From: Hysterangium stoloniferum | Taxonomy: Eukaryota; Basidiomycota; Agaricomycetes; Hysterangiales; Hysterangiaceae | DNA length: 64,000 nucleotides | Assembly: GCA_015178975.1 (NCBI GenBank) | Contig: WHVD01000096.1 | Coordinates: 248,001 to 312,000 of the forward strand | Reading direction: 5' to 3' | In this document: piece by piece, positions 9,974-20,104 of the stretch | Layout: every line of letters starts with the position of its first letter | How positions within the stretch are numbered: position 1 is the first letter of the stretch | The notes under the pieces: generated by a model | Databases searched by the model: none | Told to the model about the DNA's origin: nothing | What the model saw: the letters and a program-made list of their open reading frames with translations, nothing else | Program-made: the position numbers and the translations under genes

Positions 9974-10447
9974 TGTGAAGAGTGGCAGAAGTTCTGACCG
10001 TTATATATACGAAGAAATGAGTAGAAAGGAAGGATATTGACCTATTCGGTGCAATATAAGAGGAAGTGAGAGAAAGAGCACGAGATGACGAAGGAGTCAA
10101 CAAGTGCGATAGTTCGAGTGGAGGCCTCGACTGTTATAGTTCGAGGCCAGAGGTATTCAGTAGTTCAGATAATGCTACCTATGTGGTAGCTGACACGTTA
10201 CCCTGATCACCGCTCATAGTAGACCTAGTTTGTATCTTACGAGTGGTGGTTCTTGGGTTAAAGTGTGTCTGAGTTCTAATTGGTGCTGAGTGCACCCACA
10301 AGTATACACAATGCTTCGAACTAATGAAATATGCAATATTCGAAGAATATGAAAGATAGAAAAATATGAATAGAATATGTAAAATATAAATGAAATAAAA
10401 GGAGTGTTTTACCACAATGTTACTGTGGTAAAAGCATACTCCTCACA
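9974..10447 (-). repeat. Solo LTR, family B (474 bp)
   Basis: It starts TGTGAAGAGTGG and ends ACTCCTCACA, and is flanked by GTAGT on both sides (9969-9973 and 10448-10452). It contains bulged hairpins at 10034-10057 and 10123-10148 and a plain hairpin at 10174-10190. Other copies lie at 28,079 and 30,065, with a truncated inverted one at 10,926. Orientation is inferred from resemblance to family A, whose sense is fixed by linked gag genes. Confidence 0.85.
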
Positions 10448-10452
10448 GTAGT

Positions 10453-10925
10453 AGTCACATGTGATAAAACTCAGACACTTTTCAACCCCAACAACCATCA
10501 CCTGCACACGCAAGTACTGGTCCGGGGTCTAGTCTGAAACTAGTCTTCGCCTTATCTCTCTTCCTAAATCTACCGTAACTACACTTTGCACTGAAACAGT
10601 TGAAGTCAGTTACTACTACTCAACTTGACTTCTATCTCTTGGTTCGCGTGGTAAGAATATCCATCGTAGCTCACATTTTTAGGATATTCTCTCTCTCTCA
10701 CAATATATACTTTCTCTCCGCTACTTGGCCATTGGCCCAGCTAGCTATGCAATCAGATTGTACCGTAAGGTCGATCCGCTCTTGTAATTATTTACTGATT
10801 GCACCTTAAGGGTCAATTGTAATCTATATTTGATCACTTCAAACTACTAGTCGGTTGTAATTCGTACTATCATTAGTCGATAACGATCGCACATTGAGTA
10901 GTAAGCTACTCGACCCTTTACAAGT
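10453..10925. other. No gene; probable old LTR fragment
   Basis: No credible ORF. Together with 9933-9968 it seems to form one sequence split by the family B LTR. It has the GCGCTCTCGCCCAC-like block and the ACTCAGACACTTTT block seen in the other LTR families. It is probably a decayed LTR of a further family, of which I see no second copy in the window. Confidence 0.3.
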
Positions 10926-11177
10926 TGTGAGGAGTATGCTTTTACCAGTTTCATTGTAGTAAAACACTCCTTTTATTTCATTTATATTTTACATATTTTA
11001 CTCACATTTTCCTATCCTTTACATTCTTCAACTATTGTACCATTTCATTAGTTCAAAGCTCTGTGTATACTTGTGGGCACTCTCAGCGCCAAATAACAAC
11101 AGACACACTTTTACCTAAGCACCACTACTTGTAAGACCCAAACTAGGTCTACAGCGAGCAGTGATCAGGGTAACATG
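10926..11177 (+). repeat. Truncated family B LTR, inverted
   Basis: TGTGAGGAGTATGCTTTTACC starts a sequence matching the reverse complement of the family B LTRs for about 250 bp, up to GATCAGGGTAACATG, and then stops. No target duplication is present. The following 120 bp (11,178-11,295) hold nothing I recognise. Confidence 0.65.
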
Positions 11178-11295
11178 TTGTTACGACTGTGTCGTAACCC
11201 ATGTCACAACCCAATGGTCTCCGAGAATACTACTGTCTATTGACATTCCAAGTTATTGATCAAGTCATCATTTTGGCAACCGTCAGAACACTAAC

Positions 11296-11538
11296 TGTGG
11301 AGAGTGGTGGAAGTTCTAACTGTTCTATATACAAAGAATATTGACCGTTTAAGTACGACACGAAGATGTATTGACTATCTAAGTCTAATACAGACCAAAT
11401 GTGTATTGACTATTTAGTTCAATACGGTTGAGTGAAATAGCTATTTAAAGTAGAATAGAGAGCTAAAATGAATAAGGAGAATCAACTGTAAAGTACAATT
11501 CTGAATGACTGCTCGAGTGTAGAAGAGAATAACAAGAG
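11296..11538 (-). repeat. Truncated family C LTR
   Basis: It matches the first half of the intact family C LTR at 33,397-34,025 (TGTGGAGAGTGGTGGAAG versus TGTGAAGAGTGGTAGAAG). It is cut off by the family A LTR that starts at 11,539. The missing half is not on the other side of that LTR, so this junction is not a simple insertion. Confidence 0.65.
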
Positions 11539-12830
11539 TGTGAAGAGTGGTGGATTCTGACCGCTCAATATATGAAGAATAGTGTTTATTCAACTACTAT
11601 TAGAGAGTATTGACCGTCAGTACAATACTATAGACTACTAGACTGTTAGTACTTGTGAAGAGTGGTGGATTCTGACCGCTCAATATACGAAGAATAGTGT
11701 TTATTCAACTACTATTAGAGAGTGTTGACCGTCAGTACAATACTATAGACTACTAGACTGTTAGTACTAGTATAAGAACGAACTACACGCCTCAAGAGCA
11801 ACTGTATAGTTGCTCGCGACGGCTTAGAACAGTAAGATAATGAGTTGACCTTTTACGGTACAACTAGTAGCTAGAAATAAGTAAGATACTCAGCTAAAGA
11901 CTGAGTATCTAGGATAGAGTAATAGTAGTGCGAGTCGACTACAATGTCGACGAGCGCAAAGTCTTGAAACCGGAACTCGAACTTAGCGGTTCGAGTTCAA
12001 AAGGCTATTAGTAGACTAGAGAGTGCTACCCTTATGGTAGCTGAGATACTACCCTTGACACCTCTCGCTATTCGACGTCTGAGTCGTTACGAGGTGGTGT
12101 CTGCTGGGTAAAACATTGTCTGTCTCTTTTGGCGCCGAGAGCGCCCATATGTATACACAAAGCTTCGAACTACGAAATCAAGGTGTGCTCGAAATATAGA
12201 AAGAATATAAAGAAAGAAAATAAAAGGTAAATAATAAAGTACTATAATCCAGTTATTATTCCTTAGTCCAGGTATGCATATATGCATACCCTTTACAGTA
12301 CTAGTATAAGAACGCACTGCACGCCTCAAGAGCAACTGTATAGTTGCTCATGATGGCTTAGAACAGTAAGATAATGAGTTGACCTTTTACGGTACAACTA
12401 GTAGCTAGAAATAAGTAAGATACTCAGCTAAAGACTGAGTGTCTAGGATAGAGTAATAGTAGCGTGAGTCGACTACGGTGTCGACGAGCGCAAAGTCTTG
12501 AAAGCGGAACTCGACCTTAGCGGTTCGAGTCCAAAAGGCTATTAGTAGACTAGAGAATGCTACCCTTATGGTAGCTGAGATACTACCCTTGACACCTCTC
12601 GCTATTCGACGTCTGAGTCGTTACGAGGTGGTGTCTGCTGGGTAAAAGTTGTCTGTCTCTTTTGGCGCCGAGAGCGCCCATACGTATACACAAAGCTTCG
12701 AACTACGAAATCAAGGTGTGCTTGAAATATAGAAAGAATATAAAGAAAGAAAATAAAAGGTGAATAATAAAGTACTATAATCCAGTTATTATTCCTTAGT
12801 CCAGGTATGCATATATGCATACCCTTTACA
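11539..12830 (-). repeat. Family A LTR split by another family A LTR
   Basis: The outer copy is 11,539-11,653 plus 12,303-12,830. It is interrupted by an inner family A LTR with the duplication GTACT. Read on the minus strand, Gag of element Y runs straight into its right edge. The left flank is a family C LTR, and the flanking pentamers (AAGAG and GCCTC) do not match. So the outer LTR marks a recombination or deletion junction, or is the 3' LTR of a deleted Y. Confidence 0.75.
11654..12297 (-). repeat. Solo LTR, family A, nested inside another family A LTR
   Basis: A complete 644-bp LTR (TGTGAAGAGTGG ... CCCTTTACA), with GTACT at 11,649-11,653 and 12,298-12,302. It is the younger of the pair. 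It has an imperfect form of the palindrome, GAGCAACTGTATAGTTGCTC. Confidence 0.85.
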
Positions 12831-15032
12831 GCCTCTCTCGTTAGTCTCACTAACGAGAACCTGGTTAGGTGAAGAGAAGTCGTCGGTGACTCTAAAATCC
12901 ACTTCCTGACCCTCTGCTAACATTATGTGCGGTTTCTGGAACCTGTAACGTTCCCGGTGTGTTTGGACCCAAGCATTAATCAGAGCTTCTTGCAGGTTGT
13001 TAGCATAAGTCTGCAAACTCATGATATTGTCGATGGGTTGTCCTTTAAGAAGGTAGAGCCATTCCGTAGGCAGCATGAGAATGAGTCTGCGTGTCTCATC
13101 TCCTCTGTCCTGATGGAACCCGTACAGAAAGCGATAGAGTTTAACTCTCCGTTGGATATAGTGGACGGGTGTCTCGCGATCATGACCGACTTGTCGAAAT
13201 TTCATGGCTTCCCATTCTAAGGCCAAGGATTCACGCCAGCGAGTTCCAAGGAATCCTTCCACGATGCCCCAGAGGAATGACCCATGAGATTGACTGAATT
13301 CAGTACGATGCTCACGGTCTAGGGTGCTCCACCAGACCTTAGTGTTTCCCGTGAGTCATCTTGGCAGAGTGACTCCTAACATCACACTCAAAGAGTCTGA
13401 TATCTCCGCAAGACTCATGATGTCCATGATATAGTCCAAGGCCTTGGATTGGGCTCCATCGTATTTGGGAAGGTCAGACCACTTGATCTTGAGGTTGCTG
13501 GTGTTAAGAGTGATCTTCTTGTCCTTAGGTAAGTCATCAATAAGTGCGCTAGCTTGAGACCGCGTCAGAGTTCTAAAAGGGGTATTAGGCACTCTATTGT
13601 GGCGCTCCCCACGTCCCGAGTTCCCTCCTCGGTCTGAAGTATTCGAACTCCCAGATGAATCACTAGGGGGTCCTCCTGATGGCAAGAAAGGATTTGAAGT
13701 GATCGGCAGAGAATGGTGGGGACCATCTGGGTTCAGCGATCCTCGACCAGCAACTGGGCCAGCTATACCCTCAGTGAACGCTGTAGAGAAGGACGGTCGA
13801 CCCTTGCTGGTGACCGATCGGTTTCTGACAACGGTCACCTCATTCCTGACGTTAGGGCTGTTGGAAACTCCCTCAAACGCTACGCGAGAGCGGGGATCTC
13901 CCTGAACAGGCGTGGGACCAGATTCCATCGCTATTTGTCTCTCCATCTCCATCGTGTTCAGGAGTTGACGCGGCTGAGGTTGATGAAAGGGAGCACAGAC
14001 CTCAATCCTCTTTTCTTGAAGGCGTTTTATCACCTGTGTCCTCAAGTCCAGCGGAAAGTCCTCCATTATCACAGGACGGTTGAGAGAATGTAGGAAATGA
14101 GTATCTGGAGACCCATTTAGGTTGCGAACGAATGAATTAGTCGTGGAGATAGGCAAATCGGGGACCTGTATCGAGTCATTATAGGGGAGGAGTACCTCTA
14201 AAACCATCTTATCGAGTCTTCTTTGATTTCGTTTCAGCCGACCCCTTAAAGTGAAGTACGCAAACGGCAGATTTGGCATGACTCCATTGAGAGACTCCTC
14301 CAACATGCGGATATACATGTACTGGTAGTCAACCTTAGGCACGACATGGTCTCCGCCGAGCAGGACGTGCAGGATCTGCAACGCATCATCATGCGTACAA
14401 AGTGCTTCAAGGAATAGAGAAAACACCTCCTGCTTGAGAATCCTTCTTCCACCTTCTGTAGTGGTAGTCACCTCGTTCGACCATTCAGGAATCGATCGGG
14501 TCAAGTCCTCAAGGTTCCCTGGTCGCGTGAATAAATCTCGCGCCGATAAGATCGCCTGGTAATGACCTAACCACACTGCTACAGTCACTGGTAAAATGGG
14601 GTAATCCGTATTGTACTCCTCTACAAAGGGGGTAACCAGATCCTCGGAGATTCGATCGGTGTAGTACATATCCCATTGTAAGTCGATGGGCTGAGCATAA
14701 ATCATATGACCTCCAAGGAACTGCTTGAGAATAACCTGTCTCGGAGGGAACCTGAGCACAGGCGAGGGTGCTCGACCAGCCTCAACGTTGGCTCCAGGGG
14801 CGTTCGACTGCCCGAGTGACGAGCGTTCTTCAGGTGGGTCGGGTGGAATGTTCGTTGACGAATCCGCTACTACTCTGGAAGGATCCTCCAGAGGAGTTGA
14901 TCCTTGGAGAGTCGACGAAGACTTCCTCAAGGTGACGTTACGGGGTGGTTCCAAATTAGCAGATTTTTGACGAGGCATGGAGCTACTCGGAGCTGATGAA
15001 GACCTAGGTGTTTGGTTCTTGCCCGTAGTCAT
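12831..15032 (-). pseudogene. gag: Gag of gypsy element Y, truncated, with a nonsense mutation
   Basis: It begins at 15,032 with MTTGKNQTPRSSSAPSSSM. A Ser/Pro-rich N-terminus is followed by a capsid-like region with PKYDGAQSKALDYIMDIM and WRESLALEWEAMKFRQV. A TGA at 13,358-13,356 replaces the CGA present in the homologous X copy (about 16,219), a C-to-T change at CpG. After the stop the frame stays open to 12,831, where it runs into an LTR just after the residues ETNERG. The zinc knuckle, protease and RT found in X are missing. The leader between LTR and ATG (15,033-15,109) starts with GTGGTGATCCGG, a probable tRNA primer site. Y is non-autonomous. Confidence 0.8.
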
Positions 15033-15109
15033 TCGTGTGTTCGAGTTTTAGTAGTCCAATAATAAGATCTTTCTTCATAGGAAAAGAACGGTCCGGCCCG
15101 GATCACCAC

Positions 15110-15751
15110 TGTGAAGAGTCGATAGATTCTGACCGTTCAATATAGGAAGTATAGCGTTTATTCAACTACTACTAGCAGGTATTGACCATTCAGTACAATA
15201 CCGTAGATTACTAGACTGGCCGTACTAGTAAGGAGACACACAATGCGTCACAAGAGCAACTGTACAGTTGCTCTTGACGGCTAGAATGAAGAATGAAAGA
15301 GTTGACCTTCATGGTACAACTCATAGCTAGATGTAAGATAGATAATCAACAAGAGGCCGAATATCTAAAGTAAAGGGATAATAGCGCGAGTCGACTATAA
15401 TGTCGACGAGCGCAAAGACCTTAGAGTGGAACTCGACCTTCGCGGTTCGAGTCCAAAGTCTGTGAGTATGTGAGAGAACACTACCTTTATAGGTAGTTGA
15501 GATGTTACCCTTGACACCTCTCGCTATTTGACGTCTGGGTCGTTTACGAGGTGGTGTCTGTTGGGTAAAAAGTGTCTATTGTTTGGCGCTGAGAGCGCCC
15601 ATATGTATACACAAAGCTTCGAACTACAAAATAAGGGTATGCTTGAAATATAGAAAGAATGTAAATGAAGAAAATAAAAAGTAAATAATAAAATACTATA
15701 ATCCAACTATTATTCCTTAGTCCAATGATGCATATATGCATACCCTTCACA
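15110..15751 (-). repeat. Family A LTR: 5' LTR of element Y, recombined
   Basis: A 642-bp LTR that, read on the minus strand, leads into a primer site and Y gag. Its right edge abuts plus-strand Gag sequence of element X rather than X RT, as expected if an inversion exchanged LTR halves. It carries all hairpin classes: bulged ones at 15,178-15,202, 15,209-15,230, 15,299-15,322 and 15,428-15,454, a perfect 26-bp palindrome at 15,251-15,276, and an unbulged one at 15,480-15,497. Confidence 0.85.
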
Positions 15752-18700
15752 CCGATCGGTCGCCAGCAAGGGTCGACCGTCCTTCTCTACAGCGTTCACT
15801 GAGGGTATAGCTGGCCCAGTCACTGGTCGAGGATTGCTGAACCCAGACGGTCCCCGCCATTCTCTGCCGATCACTTCAAATCCCTTCTTGCCATCAGGAG
15901 GACCCCCTAGTGATTCATCTGGGAGTTTGAATACTTCAGACCGAGGAGGGAACTCGGGATGTGGGGAGCGCCACAATGGAGTGCCTAATACCCCTTTTCG
16001 AACTCCGATGTGGCCTCAAGCTAGCGCACTTATTGATGGCTTACCTAAGGATAAGAAGATCACTCTTAACACCAATGACCTCAAGATCAAATGGTCTGAC
16101 CTCCCCAAATACGATGGAGCCCAATCCAAGGCCTTGGACTATATCATGGACATCATGAGTCTTGCGGAGATATCAGACTCTTTGAGTGTGATGTTAGGAG
16201 TCGCTCTGCCAAGACGACTCACGGGAAATGCTAAGGTCTGGTGGAGCACCCTAAACCGTGAGCATCGTACTGAATTCAGTCAATCTCATGGGTCATTTCT
16301 CTGGGGCATTGTCGAAGGATTCCTTGGAACTCGCTGGCGTGAATCCTTGGCCTTAGAATGGGAAGCCATGAAATTTCGACAAGTCAGTCATGATCGCGAG
16401 ACACCCATCCACTATATCCAACGGAGAGTTAAACTCTATCGCTTTCTGTACGGGTTCCATCAGGACAGAGGAGATGAGACACGCAGACTCATTCTCATGC
16501 TGCCTATGGAATGGCTCTACCTTCTTAAAGGACAACCCATCGACAATATCATGAGTTTGCAGACTTATGCTAACAACCTGCAAGAAGCTCTGATTAACGT
16601 TTGGGTCCAAACACACCAGGAACGTTACAGGTTCCAGAAACTGCGCGTAATGTTAGCAGAGGGTCAGGAAGTGGATTTTAGAGTCACCGACGACTTCTCT
16701 TCACCTAACCAGGTTCTCGTTAGTGAGACTAACGAGAGAGGCTCAACGAGAAGGATCGTCCCTGACGTTGCTAATCCAACACAGGGAAAGTGTCACGGAA
16801 AAATGTTCTTCGAGAAGAGTAACAAGAAGAGCTCAGTCAAACCCACCAAGGAATGTTGGATATGCAGAAGTCCAGAGCATTTCAAGATAGATTGCCCCCA
16901 CGCTGGCAAAATGTCTCATTATGTCTCTATCAACAAATGCTCCGCACAGGATATGTCGGAGGAAGCTGAGGAGCAAAGGTTATATGAAGCGGTTCATGGA
17001 CTATCTATACAAGGACAAGTAAATAGCTCTGATGACGAATTGACTTTTGTTTCCATTTATGCGCCCCGAGTCGGAGACACATTAGTAAGGGAGGAAAATC
17101 GAACGACTAGTGAAGCTCTTCCGTCTGAAGTTTATGTATCCATACTCGCTGCAGATTTCTTCGAAAAGGGAGACTGGTTGAGTGCTCATCGGCAGGATCT
17201 TGAAGGCCTGACCGAGAAGTACGGGCAGACTGGAGATTCTCACGAACAAATCAGCTCAAACTCGCTCTGTTTGCCTGGAGCTGACATTGACACATTCCCG
17301 TTTGATCCTGGAAACCCCCCTGACTTACTACCGTACGAGGACTCGGATTCGGAGGACAGTGACAATGATACAGTATTGGATTCCCCTTCGAAGCATATTC
17401 CTTGTCGAAGTGAGCGCAGGAACGTAATCTTGTCCCTGTGCAAGGAAAGTAAGAGGCCTAGGATCCAATACCCTCGTCCCAGTCGACTGATGAAGGATAC
17501 TACGATCCTTTATCGAAAACGGGATCCCCCCAGTGGTTACTCTAGCATAGGAGTTGCAGCGCTCCACATTTTCGGTCATGTAGGAACTCCCGATTCACCC
17601 GAACGTGTTAAAGTCCGAATGAACACAGGAGCGGATCTCTCCCTTATATGGGAGGAATTCTACAAGGGGCTGCAGGGCGTATATAAGTTGAAACAAGGAC
17701 TCAAGTTACGTCTAATCCAGCTCACGGGTAACGCTAAGGTTATCGGATATGTTAATATTCCTATTTACCTGGAGGACGACAGTGGAATGTTACTGAAGTT
17801 CACGGTGGAAACTTACGTCGTTAGAGGAATGACGGTGCCAATTCTTTTAGGAGAAGACTTTCATATTAATTACGAAATTGGTACTCTAAGAGATCAGCCG
17901 TGGGATCTAGACTTATTCTCCCCAGACGACAGGGTTTTATTCCAGCCAGTTCTTCTAAGGAACCTCAACCTTTGACCTTCACCGTCAATAAGGCCCCTTT
18001 CGGGAAGCATGAGAAGGAGCAACCCAAGCTCACCTCTCTCCCCGATAAAGGCGTGCGTACTGAAAGAGTCACGCAAGCCTTGAAGGATTGCACTATCGAT
18101 CCAGAGTCAGCCAGACTAGTGCCCATTTTTGTGGATGATCTAAAGGGTGAGGAGTGGATTGTTGAATTGAATTGTATTGCAAAACGAGGACGGTTCCATA
18201 TTAGCCACACCAATCACGGCAATTTCAAGGAATAGCGTGGCAGTGCCTTTAGCCAATCCATCGCTAACCCCTAAGACTATCCGACGAGGGGAGACAATAA
18301 GGATAATTAATGACCCCGCTCGTTGGGCTCACAAGCCCAGATCACTTGAGGAGAAAGGTTTAATGGCAGCAGGCGCGACCAAGATCGCACACCTTATCGA
18401 AAGTCTCTCTCACCTTGAGGAGGACCGTCAATTCACCTTAGAGAGGCCTAAGCCACCTGTTGAACCAGAGATTGTGGACGATTTCGAACCGCCTGGTCCT
18501 AAGACAGCTGCAGTGGCTGATAATGAGAAATTTGCCTCAGAGGATCTTCACAAGCTAGTCAACTTGGGACCAGATATACCAACGGAGGTCCTGCCACATC
18601 TCAGATCAGTTTTGACTGAGAACGTTAAGGCTTTCGGAGTCGACGGACGGTTAAGGCAAGTGGAATGTAGAGTCCCTGTCCCCTTGAAAGAGGGTGCCCA

Positions 18701-19462
18701 GCCCATATCCATGCCTATGTTCCCTTCGTCCCCTGCCAATAGGAGAGTTATAGACGAGCAAATGGATACCTGGTTCGAACAGGGTGTCATTGAGCCATCT
18801 AAAAGCCCCTGGGGGGCGCCAGCCTTTGTAGTATATCGCAATGGTAAACCGCGGGTGGTCATTGACTATCGGAAACTTAATCATCTCACTGTTCCAGACG
18901 AATTCCCTTTACCATGTCAATCAGAGATCATGCAGGCGCTGTCGGGATCAAATGTTCTTTCTTCTTTCGACGCGCTAGCTGGGTTTACTCAATTAGAAAT
19001 GTTGGAGGACGATAAGCCCAAAACAGCCTTTAGATCTCATAGAGGGCTGTGGCAATTTAAAAGGATGCCGTTCGGGCTCAGAAACAGCCCCTCCACATTT
19101 CAGCGCGTCATGCAAACAGTATTAGCACCCTACTTGTGGATTTTTTGTCTAGTCTACATCGATGACATAGTCATATTCTCTAAGAACTGGGATGATCATT
19201 TGCTTCACCTGAATCAGGTGCTTGGCGCTATCACTTTGGCCGGTATCACTCTCTCTCCCAAGAAATGTTTTATCGGATATAATTCGATCTTGTTGTTGGG
19301 TCATAAAGTATCCAGGTTGGGTTTTTCGACCCATCAAGAGAAAGTTTGCGCTATATTGGAACTGGCCCCACCCACTAAGGTCTCTGAACTACAACAGTTC
19401 CTTGGAATGGTCCTTTACTTTTCGGCATATATACCATTCTATTCATGGATGGTGTCCCCTTT
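15752..19462 (+). pseudogene. gag-pol: Inverted segment of element X: Gag C-terminus, protease, RT
   Basis: The frame from 15,753 continues Gag from the point (RSVASKGRP) where the minus-strand Gag at 20,105 stops. Domains: capsid, CCHC knuckle (CWICRSPEHFKIDC, about 16,855), retropepsin-like domain at about 17,610 reading MNTGADLS (Asn where D of DTG is expected), and RT with VYIDDIVIFS (about 19,155). Shifts near 17,940 and 18,200 join three frames. RT ends at SWMVSPF where the LTR starts. The RNase H and integrase of X are not in the window. The whole block is inverted relative to the rest of X. Confidence 0.8.
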
Positions 19463-20104
19463 TGTGAAGGGTATGCATATATGCATAATTGGACTAAGGA
19501 ATAATAGTTGGATTATAGTATTTTATTATTTACTTTTTATTTTCTTCATTTACATTCTTTCTATATTTCGAGCATACCCTTATTTTGTAGTTCGAAGCTT
19601 TGTGTATACGTATGGGCACTCTCAGCGCCAAACAATAGACACTTTTTACCCAACAGACACCACCTCGTAAACGACCCAGACATCAAATAGCGAGAGGTGT
19701 CAAGGGTAACGTCTCAACTACCTATAAAGGTAGTGTTCTCTCGCATACTCACAGACTTTGGACTCGAACTGCGAAGGTCGAGTTCCACTCTAAGGTCTTT
19801 GCGCTCGTCGACATTATAGTCGACTCGCACTATTATCCCTTTACTTTAGATATTCGGCCTCTCGTTGATTATCTATCTTACGTCTAGCTACGAGTTGTAC
19901 CGTGAAGGTCAACTCTTTCATTCTTTATTCTAGCTGTCAAGAGCAACTGTACAGTTGCTCTTGTGACGCATTGCGTGTCTCCTTACTAATACGGCCAGTC
20001 TAGTAATCTACGGTATTGTACTGAACGGTCAATACCTGCTAGTAGTAGTTGAATAAACGCTATACTTCGTATATTGAACGGTCAGAATCTATCAACTCTT
20101 CACA
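19463..20104 (+). repeat. Family A LTR at the right inversion junction
   Basis: A 642-bp LTR, TGTGAAGGGTATGC ... CTCTTCACA, inverted relative to 15,110-15,751. Left neighbour is X RT; right neighbour is X Gag in the opposite orientation. No matching pentamers flank it (CCTTT and ATCGG), but its right flank pairs with the flank of the other LTR to give CCGAT (see findings). Confidence 0.85.

Noticed and set aside
10179..10415. Repeated small frames MVKHSFYFIYILHILF... at several places
   Set aside because: The same sequence recurs in every family B LTR; it is AT-rich LTR sequence without coding signal.
950..10447. CRISPR array or viral origin suggested by spaced repeats
   Set aside because: The repeats are either perfect tandem decamers or LTR hairpins; there are no unique spacers between identical direct repeats, and the DNA is fungal nuclear.
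15428..15454. tRNA gene suggested by GGTTCGAGTCC
   Set aside because: No acceptor stem, anticodon arm or A-box was found; the match is one arm of an LTR hairpin.
15710..15976. Minus-strand frame at the inversion junction (MWRSPHPEF...)
   Set aside because: It is the antisense of the plus-strand Gag segment joined to LTR sequence.
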